A stretch of DNA of 64,000 nt from JAVWJP01 sp036638975 (GTDB lineage: Bacteria; Bacillota; Clostridia; Oscillospirales; Ruminococcaceae). This document shows positions 15,133 through 23,980 of the stretch, in pieces. Numbering within the stretch: position 1 is the first letter of the stretch; every line of letters starts with the position of its first letter. Made by a program: the position numbers and the translations under genes. The stretch is taken from positions 1-64,000 of the forward strand of contig JAVWJP010000008.1 in assembly GCA_036638975.1 (NCBI GenBank), read 5' to 3'. The notes below the pieces were generated by a model, which saw nothing but the letters and a program-made list of their open reading frames with translations, had not been told where the DNA came from and did no database searches.

Positions 15133-16227
15133 TTATTTCAAGTCGTCGTCGGTAACCTCAATGTATTCCTCACCATATTTTTCAGCCATCTTACGCCGCG
15201 CATCGGCAAGCTTTTTACGGTTTTGTTCTTTCTGCGACATTGCCTTTTCCTTTTCAAGGTTCTTATACTCGCCGCTCTCTATCTTCTTTTTCATAAGAGC
15301 TCGCTCGGCACGCTCTCGCTCCTTACACTCTTCTTCCTCCGCCTTTGCCTTTGCAAGCATTTCGGCAGGATTATACTTTTTGTTTAAGTAAAGGGTTTGC
15401 CCCATAGAAAACACGTTTGTAAGTATCCAGTACAAACCAACGCCGGCGGGAACCTGAAACGCAATGACTATTGACATTATAGGCATCATAAGCATCATGC
15501 CCTTGCTCATTCCGTTCATTGCGGCATTGTCGCCGCCCGTCTGCTCAGTCATTTTCATTGTAACCTTAGAAAGCAAAAACGAAGTTATACCCGATATAAT
15601 CGGTATAAGTATAAGTGCATTTATGGCCATCGTCGGCACCTGCGATAAATCTAACCCTAAAAAGTGCTGGTCAAAGCTCGCAACCTTCTGTGAAAAATCT
15701 GCACCCAAAGCCGAGAAAGCGCTGGGGCTTAGCTCCAGCCCCTTCATTATTATGTTTTCTTGCCTAAGCCCAGAGTTCATCTGGACAAAATTGCCGAGGC
15801 TTCCGTTTGCGGTTATTACATCTGTGCCTATTTTTACCGCCTTGTCAATAATATCGCCCGGTATGCGCAAAATATGATAAAGCGGCTTATATATAACATC
15901 TATAAGCCCAAAAAGAATGGGGAACTGTATAAGCAAAGGCAAACAGCCGCTCATGGGGTTATAGCCCTCTTTTTCGTAAAGAGACGCCAATTCCTCTTGC
16001 TGTTTTTCTTTGTTATTTGCATATTTTTTTGTAATGGCATCCATCTTAGGCTTGAACATTGCCATTTTTACCTGCGATTTTTGCTGTTTAATGCCCATAG
16101 GCAAAAGAATAAGCTTTGTTATAAGTGTAAAAAGTATAAGCGCCAAACCGTAGTTACGAAGAAGCTTGTAACACGCCCACATTACCCAGCCAAGCGGGTA
16201 GCCTATTACGGTGTAGATAAAATTCAT
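15133..16227 (-). CDS. yidC: Membrane protein insertase YidC (SpoIIIJ/Oxa1 family)
   Basis: Inserts proteins into the cytoplasmic membrane, alone or with SecYEG. The 364 residues have an N-terminal membrane segment (residues 1-18), a second at about 26-45, then the cytoplasmic loop MAMFKPKMDAITKKY, segments near 95-120, 205-225 and 255-285, and a Lys/Glu-rich cytoplasmic tail from about 310. Unlike Bacillus SpoIIIJ it has no lipoprotein signal Cys, as is common in Clostridia. RBS GGAGG and ATG. Next to jag, its usual partner. Confidence 0.96.
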   Translation of the reverse strand: MNFIYTVIGYPLGWVMWACYKLLRNYGLALILFTLITKLILLPMGIKQQKSQVKMAMFKPKMDAITKKYANNKEKQQEELASLYEKEGYNPMSGCLPLLIQFPILFGLIDVIYKPLYHILRIPGDIIDKAVKIGTDVITANGSLGNFVQMNSGLRQENIIMKGLELSPSAFSALGADFSQKVASFDQHFLGLDLSQVPTMAINALILIPIISGITSFLLSKVTMKMTEQTGGDNAAMNGMSKGMMLMMPIMSIVIAFQVPAGVGLYWILTNVFSMGQTLYLNKKYNPAEMLAKAKAEEEECKERERAERALMKKKIESGEYKNLEKEKAMSQKEQNRKKLADARRKMAEKYGEEYIEVTDDDLK

Positions 16228-16337
16228 CAGGTCTTGTCCTCCAATATGTGGTATTTACTTTTGTATGGCTTTTACCCGCCTATATTCCATTATGACAGGG
16301 CGGCAACAAGTAAGCCGGTGTTTTGCCGCTTTCTTAG

Positions 16338-16577
16338 TTACTTTTGGCGGCGAAGTGTAAAATGCTGCGGCACAACATCTACCCCGCCCTTAAAAAGCGG
16401 GTTGCACCGCAATATGCGCAAGAACGCAAGTAGCCCGCCCCTTAAAGCACCAAAACGCGAAATCGCCTCTAGGGCATATGAAGAGCAGGTTGGAAAATAC
16501 CTGCAGCACGCAGGCTTACCGGGGGATATTTGTTTTTGATAAAAACGAATCATAGAAATCAAAGCATTCTTTAGCAT
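16338..16577 (-). CDS. yidD: Membrane protein insertion efficiency factor YidD
   Basis: 79-residue YidD-family protein, membrane-associated through an amphipathic N-terminus and thought to assist YidC. The family core is clear: CRYFPTCSSYALEAI near 24-38 and RILRCNPLFKGGVD near 55-68. Its ATG overlaps the rnpA stop by one base (TAATG), so translation is coupled. Confidence 0.95.
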   Translation of the reverse strand: MLKNALISMIRFYQKQISPGKPACCRYFPTCSSYALEAISRFGALRGGLLAFLRILRCNPLFKGGVDVVPQHFTLRRQK

Positions 16578-16924
16578 TAATTTTTCCCCGCGGCAAAAAT
16601 ATTAAGCTTTTTGGCGTGTGCATTTAAAACAGGCAGCAGCTGCTGTGTTTTTGCACTGACTGTGCGCCCGCGCGCAACTAAAACTATGTCGTAGCCCTGC
16701 AAAAGCTTTTGCTCCGTCATGGCATATGCCGCCTTGATAATTCGCCTTGCCCTGTTGCGGCAAACGGCGTTGCCAACCTTTTTGCTGGCAGTAATGCCAA
16801 GCCTGTTGTAGCCCAGCCTGTTTTTCATAACGTAGCTTACCATAAGCGGGCTTACTGCCGAGGCAGCCTTTGCGTACATTCTGCAAAAATCGCGGTTGTT
16901 CGTAAGAGGTTTAGTATAAAGCAT
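16577..16924 (-). CDS. rnpA: Ribonuclease P protein component
   Basis: Protein subunit of RNase P, which matures tRNA 5' ends. The 115 residues are standard length. The RNR motif CRNRARRIIKAAY lies near 55-67. The N-terminus carries YTKPLTNNRDFCRMY, where homologues have an F-x-x-V-Y strand. RBS GGAAGG before ATG. It is separated from rpmH by a hairpin that probably lowers its transcription relative to L34. Confidence 0.95.
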   Translation of the reverse strand: MLYTKPLTNNRDFCRMYAKAASAVSPLMVSYVMKNRLGYNRLGITASKKVGNAVCRNRARRIIKAAYAMTEQKLLQGYDIVLVARGRTVSAKTQQLLPVLNAHAKKLNIFAAGKN

Positions 16925-16945
16925 TTGTCTGCCTTCCGTTTTTCA

Positions 16946-16981
16946 TAAAAAAAGAAAGACCACAATAAAAAAATTGTGGCC
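16946..16981 (-). terminator. Hairpin between rpmH and rnpA (attenuating terminator)
   Basis: GGCCACAAT and ATTGTGGTC pair with one G-U around an A/T loop and are followed by TTTCTTTTTTT on the minus strand. Position between rpmH and rnpA suggests partial termination. Confidence 0.75.
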
Positions 16982-16988
16982 GTCATTT

Positions 16989-17123
16989 TTAGTAGCTCAG
17001 GCTCTTTCTACCTTTTGCTCGTCTGCGAGCTAAAACCCTACGTCCATTTTTTGTAGCCATTCTTTTACGGAAGCCATGTTCCTTTTGTCTGTGAATCTTT
17101 TTAGGCTGATATGTTCTAACCAT
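16989..17123 (-). CDS. rpmH: Ribosomal protein L34
   Basis: 44 residues, starting MVRTYQPKKIHRQKEHGF and ending RRAKGRKSLSY: highly basic, as expected for L34 of the large subunit. Start ATG with GGGAGG eight bases upstream. It is the first gene of the leftward cluster next to the origin, with a consensus promoter upstream. Confidence 0.97.
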   Translation of the reverse strand: MVRTYQPKKIHRQKEHGFRKRMATKNGRRVLARRRAKGRKSLSY

Positions 17124-17161
17124 TCAAAACCCTCCCTTCGAGGTAAACCTTGCAAGGGTAT

Positions 17162-17191
17162 ATTATACTTTAAAAAAGCCGTGTGTGTCAA
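17162..17191 (-). promoter_or_regulatory. rpmH promoter
   Basis: TTGACA (17191-17186), an 18-bp spacer and TATAAT (17167-17162) on the minus strand. Confidence 0.85.
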
Positions 17192-17387
17192 GCCTTTTTG
17201 CTTTCTTTTATGATATTTACCCTATCTAACAAGAATTTTTACTAAACTTTAATTATTATACTATAAAAACTGCTTTTACACAACTACTATATATAGCTAA
17301 TAGAATAATATAAACCACAAATAGCTGTAAAATAAAGCTTTAAACTACTATCCTTTATACTATTAAATAATATAACTCAATACAGAT

Positions 17388-17396
17388 GGTGGAAAA
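17388..17396 (-). promoter_or_regulatory. DnaA-box-like site
   Basis: GGTGGAAAA on the plus strand, i.e. TTTTCCACC on the minus strand, two mismatches from TTATCCACA, immediately before the dnaA -35 element. Confidence 0.45.
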
Positions 17397-17398
17397 CC

Positions 17399-17427
17399 TT
17401 GAATTTTGACATAAAATTTGTTAGAAT
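17399..17427 (+). promoter_or_regulatory. dnaA promoter
   Basis: TTGAAT (17399-17404), 17 bp, TAGAAT (17422-17427). DnaA-box-like sites lie on both sides, consistent with autoregulation. Confidence 0.65.
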
Positions 17428-17480
17428 AGAAGATATGAAAAAACGTTGAAAACTATTCTTTCAACAATAAAACTTGTAGT

Positions 17481-17489
17481 TTTTCCACG
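17481..17489 (+). promoter_or_regulatory. DnaA-box-like site
   Basis: TTTTCCACG in the dnaA leader, two mismatches from the consensus box. Confidence 0.45.
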
Positions 17490-17526
17490 GATTCAACAAG
17501 TTCTCAACATATGGAGGTTATATATA

Positions 17527-18873
17527 ATGGAATCATTCGGCGAAGTTTTTTCGCTTGTCAGCGATTACTGTAAAAATGAGATTTCTCAAGTGGCGCATTC
17601 ACTTTGGATAAAAGACATAGAACCGATTCGGCTTGAAGGCTCCACAGCATACCTCGCCGTAAAATCTGAGTTTAAACAAAAGGTGCTGCGTGAAAAATAC
17701 ATGGGGCTGTTAAGCAAAGCCTTTGAAGAAGTTATGGGCTTTCCCATAGACGTTGTAATATCGTCGAGGGAAACCACCCGTGCACAGGCAGACGAGGCTT
17801 TAACGCTGCTGCAGCGCTGCACACCCGAGGAGATTGAAAGCACAGCGGCAGGCGGCGACTACGACTACACCTTTAGTACCTTTATAGTAGGTCCCTCAAA
17901 CAAATTTGCCCATGCAGCCTCCTTGGCGGTGGCAACAAACCCCGCCGGCTCGTACAACCCGCTTTTCATATATGGTGGCTCTGGGCTTGGCAAAACACAT
18001 TTACTTTATGCCATATGCAACGAAATAACAAAATCTGCACCTAAAACCAATATAATATATGTAAAGGGAGAAATCTTTACAAATGAGCTTATAGATGCCA
18101 TTCGTAACGAAACAACAAAGCAGTTCCACGAAAAATACCGTCAAGCCGATGCACTGCTTGTAGATGACGTTCAGTTCATAGGCGGTAAAGAGAGCACGCA
18201 GGAAGAATTTTTTCATACCTTTAATGCCCTTTACGAGTCAAATAAACAAATTGTACTAACCTCGGACAGACCGCCCAAAGAAATTAAAACACTTGATGAC
18301 CGCCTGCGCACACGCTTTGAATGGGGGCTTTTGGCAGATATACAGCCGCCCGACTTTGAAACGCGCGTGGCAATAATACAGCGCAAGGCAGAGCTTTTAG
18401 ATATACAAATACCCGATGACGTTGCCGAATATGTGGCAAATAAGCTTAAAACAAATATTCGTCAGCTTGAGGGAGCTGTTAAAAAAATAAAAGCATATAA
18501 AACTCTTACAGGCACTCCCCCCTCTATACTTATAGCACAAAATGCAATAAGAGATATATTAAATGACCATCAGCCCGTACCTGTAACAATAGAACGCATA
18601 ATATCAGAGGTTGCACGCACCTATAACGGTGTAACTCCGCAGGATATACGCTCGAGTAAACGCTCTGCAAATATTTCATCAGCACGGCAGGTTTCTATAT
18701 ACATAGTACGCGAAATAACGCAGATGTCCATGGCTTCTATAGGACAGGAATTTGGCGGGCGCGACCATTCTACCATAGTATATGCTTTGCAGCAGGTAGA
18801 AAAAAACATGAATATAGACCCCCGTTACCGCGAGCTTATAGAAGATATTATTAAAAATGTACGCAATTCTTAA
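17527..18873 (+). CDS. dnaA: Chromosomal replication initiator DnaA
   Basis: AAA+ ATPase that binds oriC boxes and melts the origin. The 448 residues contain domain I (MESFGEVFSLVSDYCK onward), a short domain II, domain III with Walker A GGSGLGKTH near 150-158, Walker B ALLVDDVQF, and sensor II. Domain IV has the DnaA signature GGRDHSTIVYAL near the C-terminus. The frame extends upstream to a TTG at 17446, but the GGAGG at 17513 sets the start at the ATG at 17527. First gene of the rightward replication cluster. Confidence 0.97.
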   Translation: MESFGEVFSLVSDYCKNEISQVAHSLWIKDIEPIRLEGSTAYLAVKSEFKQKVLREKYMGLLSKAFEEVMGFPIDVVISSRETTRAQADEALTLLQRCTPEEIESTAAGGDYDYTFSTFIVGPSNKFAHAASLAVATNPAGSYNPLFIYGGSGLGKTHLLYAICNEITKSAPKTNIIYVKGEIFTNELIDAIRNETTKQFHEKYRQADALLVDDVQFIGGKESTQEEFFHTFNALYESNKQIVLTSDRPPKEIKTLDDRLRTRFEWGLLADIQPPDFETRVAIIQRKAELLDIQIPDDVAEYVANKLKTNIRQLEGAVKKIKAYKTLTGTPPSILIAQNAIRDILNDHQPVPVTIERIISEVARTYNGVTPQDIRSSKRSANISSARQVSIYIVREITQMSMASIGQEFGGRDHSTIVYALQQVEKNMNIDPRYRELIEDIIKNVRNS

Positions 18874-19221
18874 CAAAAAAAGTTTTAAACATTTAACAGT
18901 TTTACCGCAAAAAATTTCATCTGCTTTTTTTATTGCTTTTCTCCACCGTTTTTTAAACTTTTTCTAAACTATTAACATTTCTTTTTACCTGTTTTTTTGT
19001 CATTGTTTTTATATTTAACTTATTAACATTTTTGTAAGCAAGTTATAATTTTAAAAAAACCGTTTTTTTCCTTTATATACACCGTTTTTTTGTGTTCTAA
19101 ACAAATTCACATACACTACTACTACTACTAATCTTATATTTACTTTATATATTATATATAGACTAAAAATATATACGTTGAAACATATTTGCAAACCAAT
19201 AACTTTTTATGAGGTGATTAA
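18874..19221. other. Right part of oriC (dnaA-dnaN intergenic, probable unwinding region)
   Basis: 348 bp of very AT-rich DNA without a gene. It contains one box-like TTCTCCACC at 18939-18947 and three copies of ACCGTTTTTT (18945, 19059, 19081, the last two 22 bp apart). Two TATTAACATTT copies, a DnaA-trio-like tract at 19116-19130 and an almost pure A/T stretch at 19131-19180 follow. This layout corresponds to the unwinding side of the Bacillus origin. Confidence 0.7.
19116..19130 (-). promoter_or_regulatory. DnaA-trio-like tract
   Basis: Five consecutive CTA triplets on the plus strand, i.e. 3'-GAT-5' repeated five times on the complementary strand, directly before the A/T-rich stretch. 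This matches the DnaA-trio element described for bacterial origins. Confidence 0.55.
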
Positions 19222-20325
19222 ATGAAGATAACTTGTAACAAAGCAAAGCTTGTAGAAATAACATCTAATGTTTCCAGAGCTGTTTCTCCTAAAAGTACTC
19301 TTGCAGCTTTAGAAGGTATACTTTTGAAAGCTAAAGATAATCGTATTTTTCTTTCGGCTTACGATTTAGAAATGGGAATGCAGGCATCTATGGAAGCTAA
19401 TGTAAAAGAAGAAGGCGAAATAGTTTTAAAGGCAAAGCTTTTTGTAGATATGATACGTCGTATGGACGGTGAAACTGTAAATATAGAAAGTGACACAAAA
19501 ATGCTCACCGTTATAAAAAGCGGTCTTACAGAATTTACTATTTTGGGCATACCGGCAGAGGAGTTCCCCGAAATGCCTGTTGTAAAAGATGTAGATGCTG
19601 TAAAAATACCGCAAAATATGCTTAAAAGTATGATAGAGCAAACTCTTTTTGCCGTAGCCACAAACGACTCTAAGCCTGTTCATACCGGCTCGCTTTTTGA
19701 GATATACGAAAACTGTCTTACTGTTGTTTCTGTAGACGGCTTTAGGCTTGCTGTAAGACGCGAAAAAATACACGATTGCAAAAATATTTCATTTGTAATA
19801 CCCGGCAAAACTCTCGGAGAAATATCGAAGCTGCTTGAAGAAGTAGACGAGCTTGTAAATATGGATATTTCAAATAAGCATATTATATTAAATATAGGTG
19901 AATATGCGGTGATATCGCGGCTTTTAGAGGGCGAATTTTTAGATTATAAATCTGCCATACCACCTGCCTCCGCAACTGTTATAACAGTAAATAAGCGCGA
20001 ATTTATGGACAGTATAGAACGAACCTCACTTTTAATATCAGACAAATTAAAAAGCCCGCTTAGAATAAGCTTTGAAAACGAAGCTATAAAAATGTCGTGC
20101 TCTACAGCTATAGGCAAGGCATATGATGAGCTTTCGTGCAAAATAAAAGGCGAAGGCGTGGAAATGGGCTTTAATAACAGATATTTAATAGAAGCCTTGC
20201 GCGCGGCAGATTGCGACGAAGTGAACCTTGTTGTAAACGGTGCACTTTCTCCTATGAAGATAGTACCGCTTAAAGATGAAAGCTTTTTATTTTTGGTGCT
20301 ACCTGTACGTCTTAAAAATGAATAA
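19222..20325 (+). CDS. dnaN: DNA polymerase III sliding clamp (beta subunit)
   Basis: Ring clamp that tethers polymerase III and other partners to DNA. 367 residues, the normal length for three clamp domains. It starts MKITCNKAKLVEITSNVSRAV and ends in a strand-rich LFLVLPVRLKNE terminus typical of DnaN. GAGGTG lies seven bases before ATG. Followed within 30 bases by the S4-domain gene and recF. Confidence 0.97.
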   Translation: MKITCNKAKLVEITSNVSRAVSPKSTLAALEGILLKAKDNRIFLSAYDLEMGMQASMEANVKEEGEIVLKAKLFVDMIRRMDGETVNIESDTKMLTVIKSGLTEFTILGIPAEEFPEMPVVKDVDAVKIPQNMLKSMIEQTLFAVATNDSKPVHTGSLFEIYENCLTVVSVDGFRLAVRREKIHDCKNISFVIPGKTLGEISKLLEEVDELVNMDISNKHIILNIGEYAVISRLLEGEFLDYKSAIPPASATVITVNKREFMDSIERTSLLISDKLKSPLRISFENEAIKMSCSTAIGKAYDELSCKIKGEGVEMGFNNRYLIEALRAADCDEVNLVVNGALSPMKIVPLKDESFLFLVLPVRLKNE

Positions 20326-20354
20326 TGCCGTAATGAACGGAGAAACGGAACTTT

Positions 20355-20579
20355 ATGCAGAATATAAAAACAACAATAAATACAGAATATATTAAGCTGG
20401 ACCAATTTTTAAAATATACAGGAGTAACAGAAACAGGCGGTATGGCAAAGGAAATTATTTTAAACGGTGATGTAAAGGTAAACGGTGAGGTTTGCACTAT
20501 GCGCGGAAAAAAAATACGTGTAAACGACATAGTGGAGCTGGAGGGCTACCGGCTGGAGGTAAGGTCGGGTGAAGATTAA
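20355..20579 (+). CDS. yaaA: S4-domain RNA-binding protein YaaA
   Basis: 74-residue S4-like protein, always found between dnaN and recF in Firmicutes. The S4 core is visible: IKLDQFLKYTGVTETGG, then IILNGDVKVNGE and the GKKIRVNDIVE turn. In Bacillus it has been linked to late 50S assembly. Its end overlaps the GTG start of recF by 11 bases. Confidence 0.93.
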   Translation: MQNIKTTINTEYIKLDQFLKYTGVTETGGMAKEIILNGDVKVNGEVCTMRGKKIRVNDIVELEGYRLEVRSGED

Positions 20580-21669
20580 AAACCTTGAGCTTGCAGGCTT
20601 TAGAAATATAAAAGAGCTCAAGCTTTGCTTTAACGACGATGTAAATATAATATACGGCGATAACGCACAGGGCAAAACTAACCTAATAGAGTCGCTGTGG
20701 CTGCTGACGGGGGCAAAAAGCTTTCGCGGGGCGCACGATGCCGATTTTATAAATTTTGATATGAGCTATGCGCGCATTAAGGCAGTTTTTTTTAAAGATG
20801 GACGTGAACAAACGGCACAGCTAAGCTTTGGAGAAAAAAAAGCAGCAGAGCTTAACGGTATAAGCCTACCCTCGGTGACAGGCTTTGCCGGTGTATTTTG
20901 CGCCGTGGTTTTTTCTCCGTCACATTTGGGGCTTATACAAGAAGGGCCTGCGGCAAGAAGGCGCTTTGCAGACACCTGCATTTGCCAGCTTTCGCCTAAA
21001 TTTATTGCACTTTTAAGTGACTATAACCGCACCTTAATGCAGAGAAACAGCCTTTTAAAGGATATAAGCTACAGCGCCGATTTACTTGAAACCTTAGACA
21101 TTTGGGACGACCGTTTAGCGGCGCTTGCCGCACTTATTATAAAAAACCGCGGCAGCTACCTTAAAAGGCTGGGCACACACGCAAGCGAAATATACAAAGG
21201 TATCTCCTGCGGAAAAGAGGCACTTATAATGCGGTATGTCCCCTGCTATGGCGCAAAAGAACCATTGCGGGACGGTGAGGACTGCCGCACACAGCTTTTA
21301 ACAGCGCTTAAAAATGCGCGCGGCGATGACCTCCGCACAGGCGTTACCTCGGTGGGACCGCACCGTGACGATATAATTTTTGAGATAGAAAACACCAATG
21401 CAAAAAGCTTTGCTTCTCAGGGGCAGCAGCGCAGCACCGTGCTTGCTTTAAAGCTTGCCGAAAGCCGCCTGCTTAAAGAAATTTTACACGACGAGCCTGT
21501 CATACTTTTAGATGACGTAATGAGTGAGCTTGACAAAAAACGCCAAAGCTACCTGCTTAACAATTTAAGCAGTAATCAGGTATTTATCACCTGCTGTGAC
21601 AAAACCGGCATAAGCTTTATGCAAAAAGGTAAGCTTTTTCATATGGAAAATGGCAGAATAGAGGAATAA
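20569..21669 (+). CDS. recF: DNA repair protein RecF
   Basis: ABC-type ATPase of the RecFOR pathway that loads RecA at gaps. The 366 residues have Walker A GDNAQGKTN near 30-38, the signature SQGQQRSTVLALKLAE and Walker B VILLDDVMSELD with the D-loop near 310-325. The start is GTG with GGAGG upstream inside yaaA. A usual member of the dnaA cluster. Confidence 0.96.
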   Translation: MKIKNLELAGFRNIKELKLCFNDDVNIIYGDNAQGKTNLIESLWLLTGAKSFRGAHDADFINFDMSYARIKAVFFKDGREQTAQLSFGEKKAAELNGISLPSVTGFAGVFCAVVFSPSHLGLIQEGPAARRRFADTCICQLSPKFIALLSDYNRTLMQRNSLLKDISYSADLLETLDIWDDRLAALAALIIKNRGSYLKRLGTHASEIYKGISCGKEALIMRYVPCYGAKEPLRDGEDCRTQLLTALKNARGDDLRTGVTSVGPHRDDIIFEIENTNAKSFASQGQQRSTVLALKLAESRLLKEILHDEPVILLDDVMSELDKKRQSYLLNNLSSNQVFITCCDKTGISFMQKGKLFHMENGRIEE

Positions 21670-21679
21670 GGGTGAAAAA

Positions 21680-21949
21680 ATGTATTTACATTTGGGGCAA
21701 GAAACCGTAGTGCGCACAAGCGAGATAATAGGCATATTTGACATAGAAAACACTTCTCTTTCGCGCTCTACACGCGGATACCTTGCACAGGCCGAAAAAA
21801 AAGGCTTTGTGGTGAATGTGAGCTACGAGCTGCCGAAAAGCTTTGTCGTATGCAGCGAAAAAGGGCGGCAGAGGGTTTATATTTCTCAGATATCCTCCGC
21901 CACATTAAAAAAGAGAGCAAGTTACATTGACGATATAGCAAACGTATGA
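21680..21949 (+). CDS. remB: Extracellular matrix regulator RemB (YaaB, DUF370)
   Basis: 89 residues. It starts MYLHLGQETVVRTSEIIGIFD and carries SSATLKKRASYID near the end, both landmarks of the RemA/RemB family of small DNA-binding regulators. In Bacillus subtilis this gene also sits between recF and gyrB. The biofilm-related role is known there and only inferred here. Confidence 0.9.
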   Translation: MYLHLGQETVVRTSEIIGIFDIENTSLSRSTRGYLAQAEKKGFVVNVSYELPKSFVVCSEKGRQRVYISQISSATLKKRASYIDDIANV

Positions 21950-21986
21950 AAAAAACTGCGGCAAAACCGCATTGGAGGTTATTATA

Positions 21987-23954
21987 TTGGAGAACACACC
22001 GCAAATCCCCGGGCAGGGCATACACGACAGCGGTTACGGAGCCGATGATATTCAGGTGCTTGAAGGCTTAGAGGCTGTCCGTAAGCGCCCCGGTATGTAC
22101 ATTGGCTCTACAGGGCCAAAGGGACTGCATCACCTTGTTTACGAGGTAGTTGACAATGCTATAGATGAGGCACTGGCGGGCTATTGCTCGCAGATTACCG
22201 TAGAGATTTTGCCCGAAAACATAGTGCGAGTGCACGACAACGGGCGCGGTATACCGGTAGGGCTTAATGCGCATACAGGGCTTCCCGCAGTAACAGTTGT
22301 TTTTACAATACTCCACGCGGGCGGCAAATTCGGCGGCAGCGGGTATAAAGTTTCGGGCGGACTACACGGAGTAGGCGCTTCGGTTGTAAATGCGCTTTCA
22401 GAATACCTTGAGGTTGAGGTTTGTGACGGCGAGCATATGTATTTTCAGCGCTTCGAGCGCGGCAACGCAGTGGGCGAGCTTAAAATAATGGGTGATACCA
22501 CAGAAACCGGAACGACGGTTACTTTTAAGGCGGACCCCGAAATATTTGAAGAAAGCACCGTTTATGAATATGACGTAGTGCTTACGCGGCTTCGCGAGCA
22601 GGCATTTTTAAATGCGGGCATAAACATCTTGCTAACCGATACCCGCGACCCGGACGATTTGCATGAAGATGTGCTGCATTACGAGGGCGGCATACGCAGC
22701 TTTGTCGAGCATATTCTTGCAAAAAAAGCACAGGAACCCCTCAATGCAGAGGTCATATATATTTCGTCAGTGGACGGCGACACCAGCGCCGAGGTTGCAA
22801 TGCAGTACAACGACAGCTTTAACGAGGTTGTTTTAAGCTTTGCAAACAACATACACACGGGTGACGGGGGCACGCACGAAACAGGCTTTAAAAATGCGCT
22901 TACACGCGTATTTAACGACTACGCACATAAAAACAAGCTGCTGCGCGACGACGAAAAGTTCTCTGGCGAGGACGTTCGCGAGGGGCTTACCGCTATTATC
23001 TCGGTAAAATTAACCGACGCACAGTTTGAAGGGCAGACAAAGGCAAAGCTTGGCAATACCGAAATTCGCACGATGGTAGACAACATGGTAAACACTAAGC
23101 TTATGGTTTATTTTGAAGAAAACCCCGCTGTTGCCCGCGCCATAATGGACAAGGCAAGCACGGCGGCAAAGGCGCGCGAGGCGGCAAAGCGCGCGCGCGA
23201 CTTAACAAGGCGTAAATCGGCGCTTGAAACAGCATCACTGCCAGGCAAGCTTGCCGATTGCAGCGAGCGCGGAAGTGAGGGCACCGAAATATATATAGTT
23301 GAGGGTGACTCGGCAGGCGGCAGTGCAAAGATGGGGCGTGACAGGCGTTTTCAGGCTATACTGCCCCTTTGGGGAAAAATGCTCAACGTAGAAAAAGCAC
23401 GGCTTGAGCGCGTTTACGGCAACGAAAAGCTCATGCCCGTGGTTACTGCGCTGGGTACAGGCATAGGTGAAGAATTTGACTTGACAAAGCTTCGCTACGG
23501 CAAAATAATAATAATGGCAGATGCCGACGTCGACGGCTCGCATATACGCACACTGCTGCTTACATTTTTCTTTCGCTTTATGCGCCCTCTTATAGAGGAC
23601 GGACATATATTTTTGGCACAGCCTCCGCTTTTTAAGGTTGCCCGCGGCAAAAAAATCCGTTATGCGTACTCGGACGAGGAGCGCAACGAGTTTATGAACG
23701 AGCTTTACCCCGATGCTGTAGACAACCCAAACCTTAAAAAAGATATTCAGCGCTATAAAGGTCTTGGTGAAATGGACCCGACTCAGCTTTGGGAAACAAC
23801 TATGGACCCGGAAACCCGCACCATGATAAAGGTCAGTATGGAGGACGCTGTAACCGCCGACGAGGTGTTTACTATCCTTATGGGCGACAAGGTTGCCCCG
23901 CGCCGCGAGTTTATCGAGAAAAATGCGCGCTACGTCAAGAACCTGGATATTTAA
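21987..23954 (+). CDS. gyrB: DNA gyrase subunit B
   Basis: ATPase subunit of gyrase. The 655 residues contain the GHKL ATPase domain (RPGMYIGSTGPKGLHHL; the DNAIDEA Asn/Asp/Glu site; DNGRGIPVG), a transducer domain, the TOPRIM segment EGDSAGGSAKMGRDR with DADVDGSHI, and the C-terminal QRYKGLGEMDPTQLWETTMDP end. Two TTG codons are possible; the one at 21987 follows GGAGG by eight bases, while the one at 21972 overlaps that site, so 21987 is chosen. Confidence 0.97.
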   Translation: MENTPQIPGQGIHDSGYGADDIQVLEGLEAVRKRPGMYIGSTGPKGLHHLVYEVVDNAIDEALAGYCSQITVEILPENIVRVHDNGRGIPVGLNAHTGLPAVTVVFTILHAGGKFGGSGYKVSGGLHGVGASVVNALSEYLEVEVCDGEHMYFQRFERGNAVGELKIMGDTTETGTTVTFKADPEIFEESTVYEYDVVLTRLREQAFLNAGINILLTDTRDPDDLHEDVLHYEGGIRSFVEHILAKKAQEPLNAEVIYISSVDGDTSAEVAMQYNDSFNEVVLSFANNIHTGDGGTHETGFKNALTRVFNDYAHKNKLLRDDEKFSGEDVREGLTAIISVKLTDAQFEGQTKAKLGNTEIRTMVDNMVNTKLMVYFEENPAVARAIMDKASTAAKAREAAKRARDLTRRKSALETASLPGKLADCSERGSEGTEIYIVEGDSAGGSAKMGRDRRFQAILPLWGKMLNVEKARLERVYGNEKLMPVVTALGTGIGEEFDLTKLRYGKIIIMADADVDGSHIRTLLLTFFFRFMRPLIEDGHIFLAQPPLFKVARGKKIRYAYSDEERNEFMNELYPDAVDNPNLKKDIQRYKGLGEMDPTQLWETTMDPETRTMIKVSMEDAVTADEVFTILMGDKVAPRREFIEKNARYVKNLDI

Positions 23955-23980
23955 AATTATAAGAAACTGGTGATAAGCTA

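Larger units (their letters stand above)
17195..17526. other. Left part of oriC: AT-rich dnaA upstream region
   Basis: An AT-rich spacer between divergent rpmH and dnaA. It holds the dnaA promoter and two sites of the form TTTTCCAC(C/G), at 17388-17396 (minus) and 17481-17489 (plus). These resemble the DnaA box TTATCCACA with changes at positions 3 and 9. A weaker TTCTCAACA lies at 17501. No perfect box is present. No gene is supported here. Confidence 0.7.

Noticed and set aside
17446..17526. Upstream TTG start for dnaA adding 27 residues
   Set aside because: The extension covers a DnaA-box-like site and the leader, has no ribosome site, and is not part of the DnaA family N-terminus.
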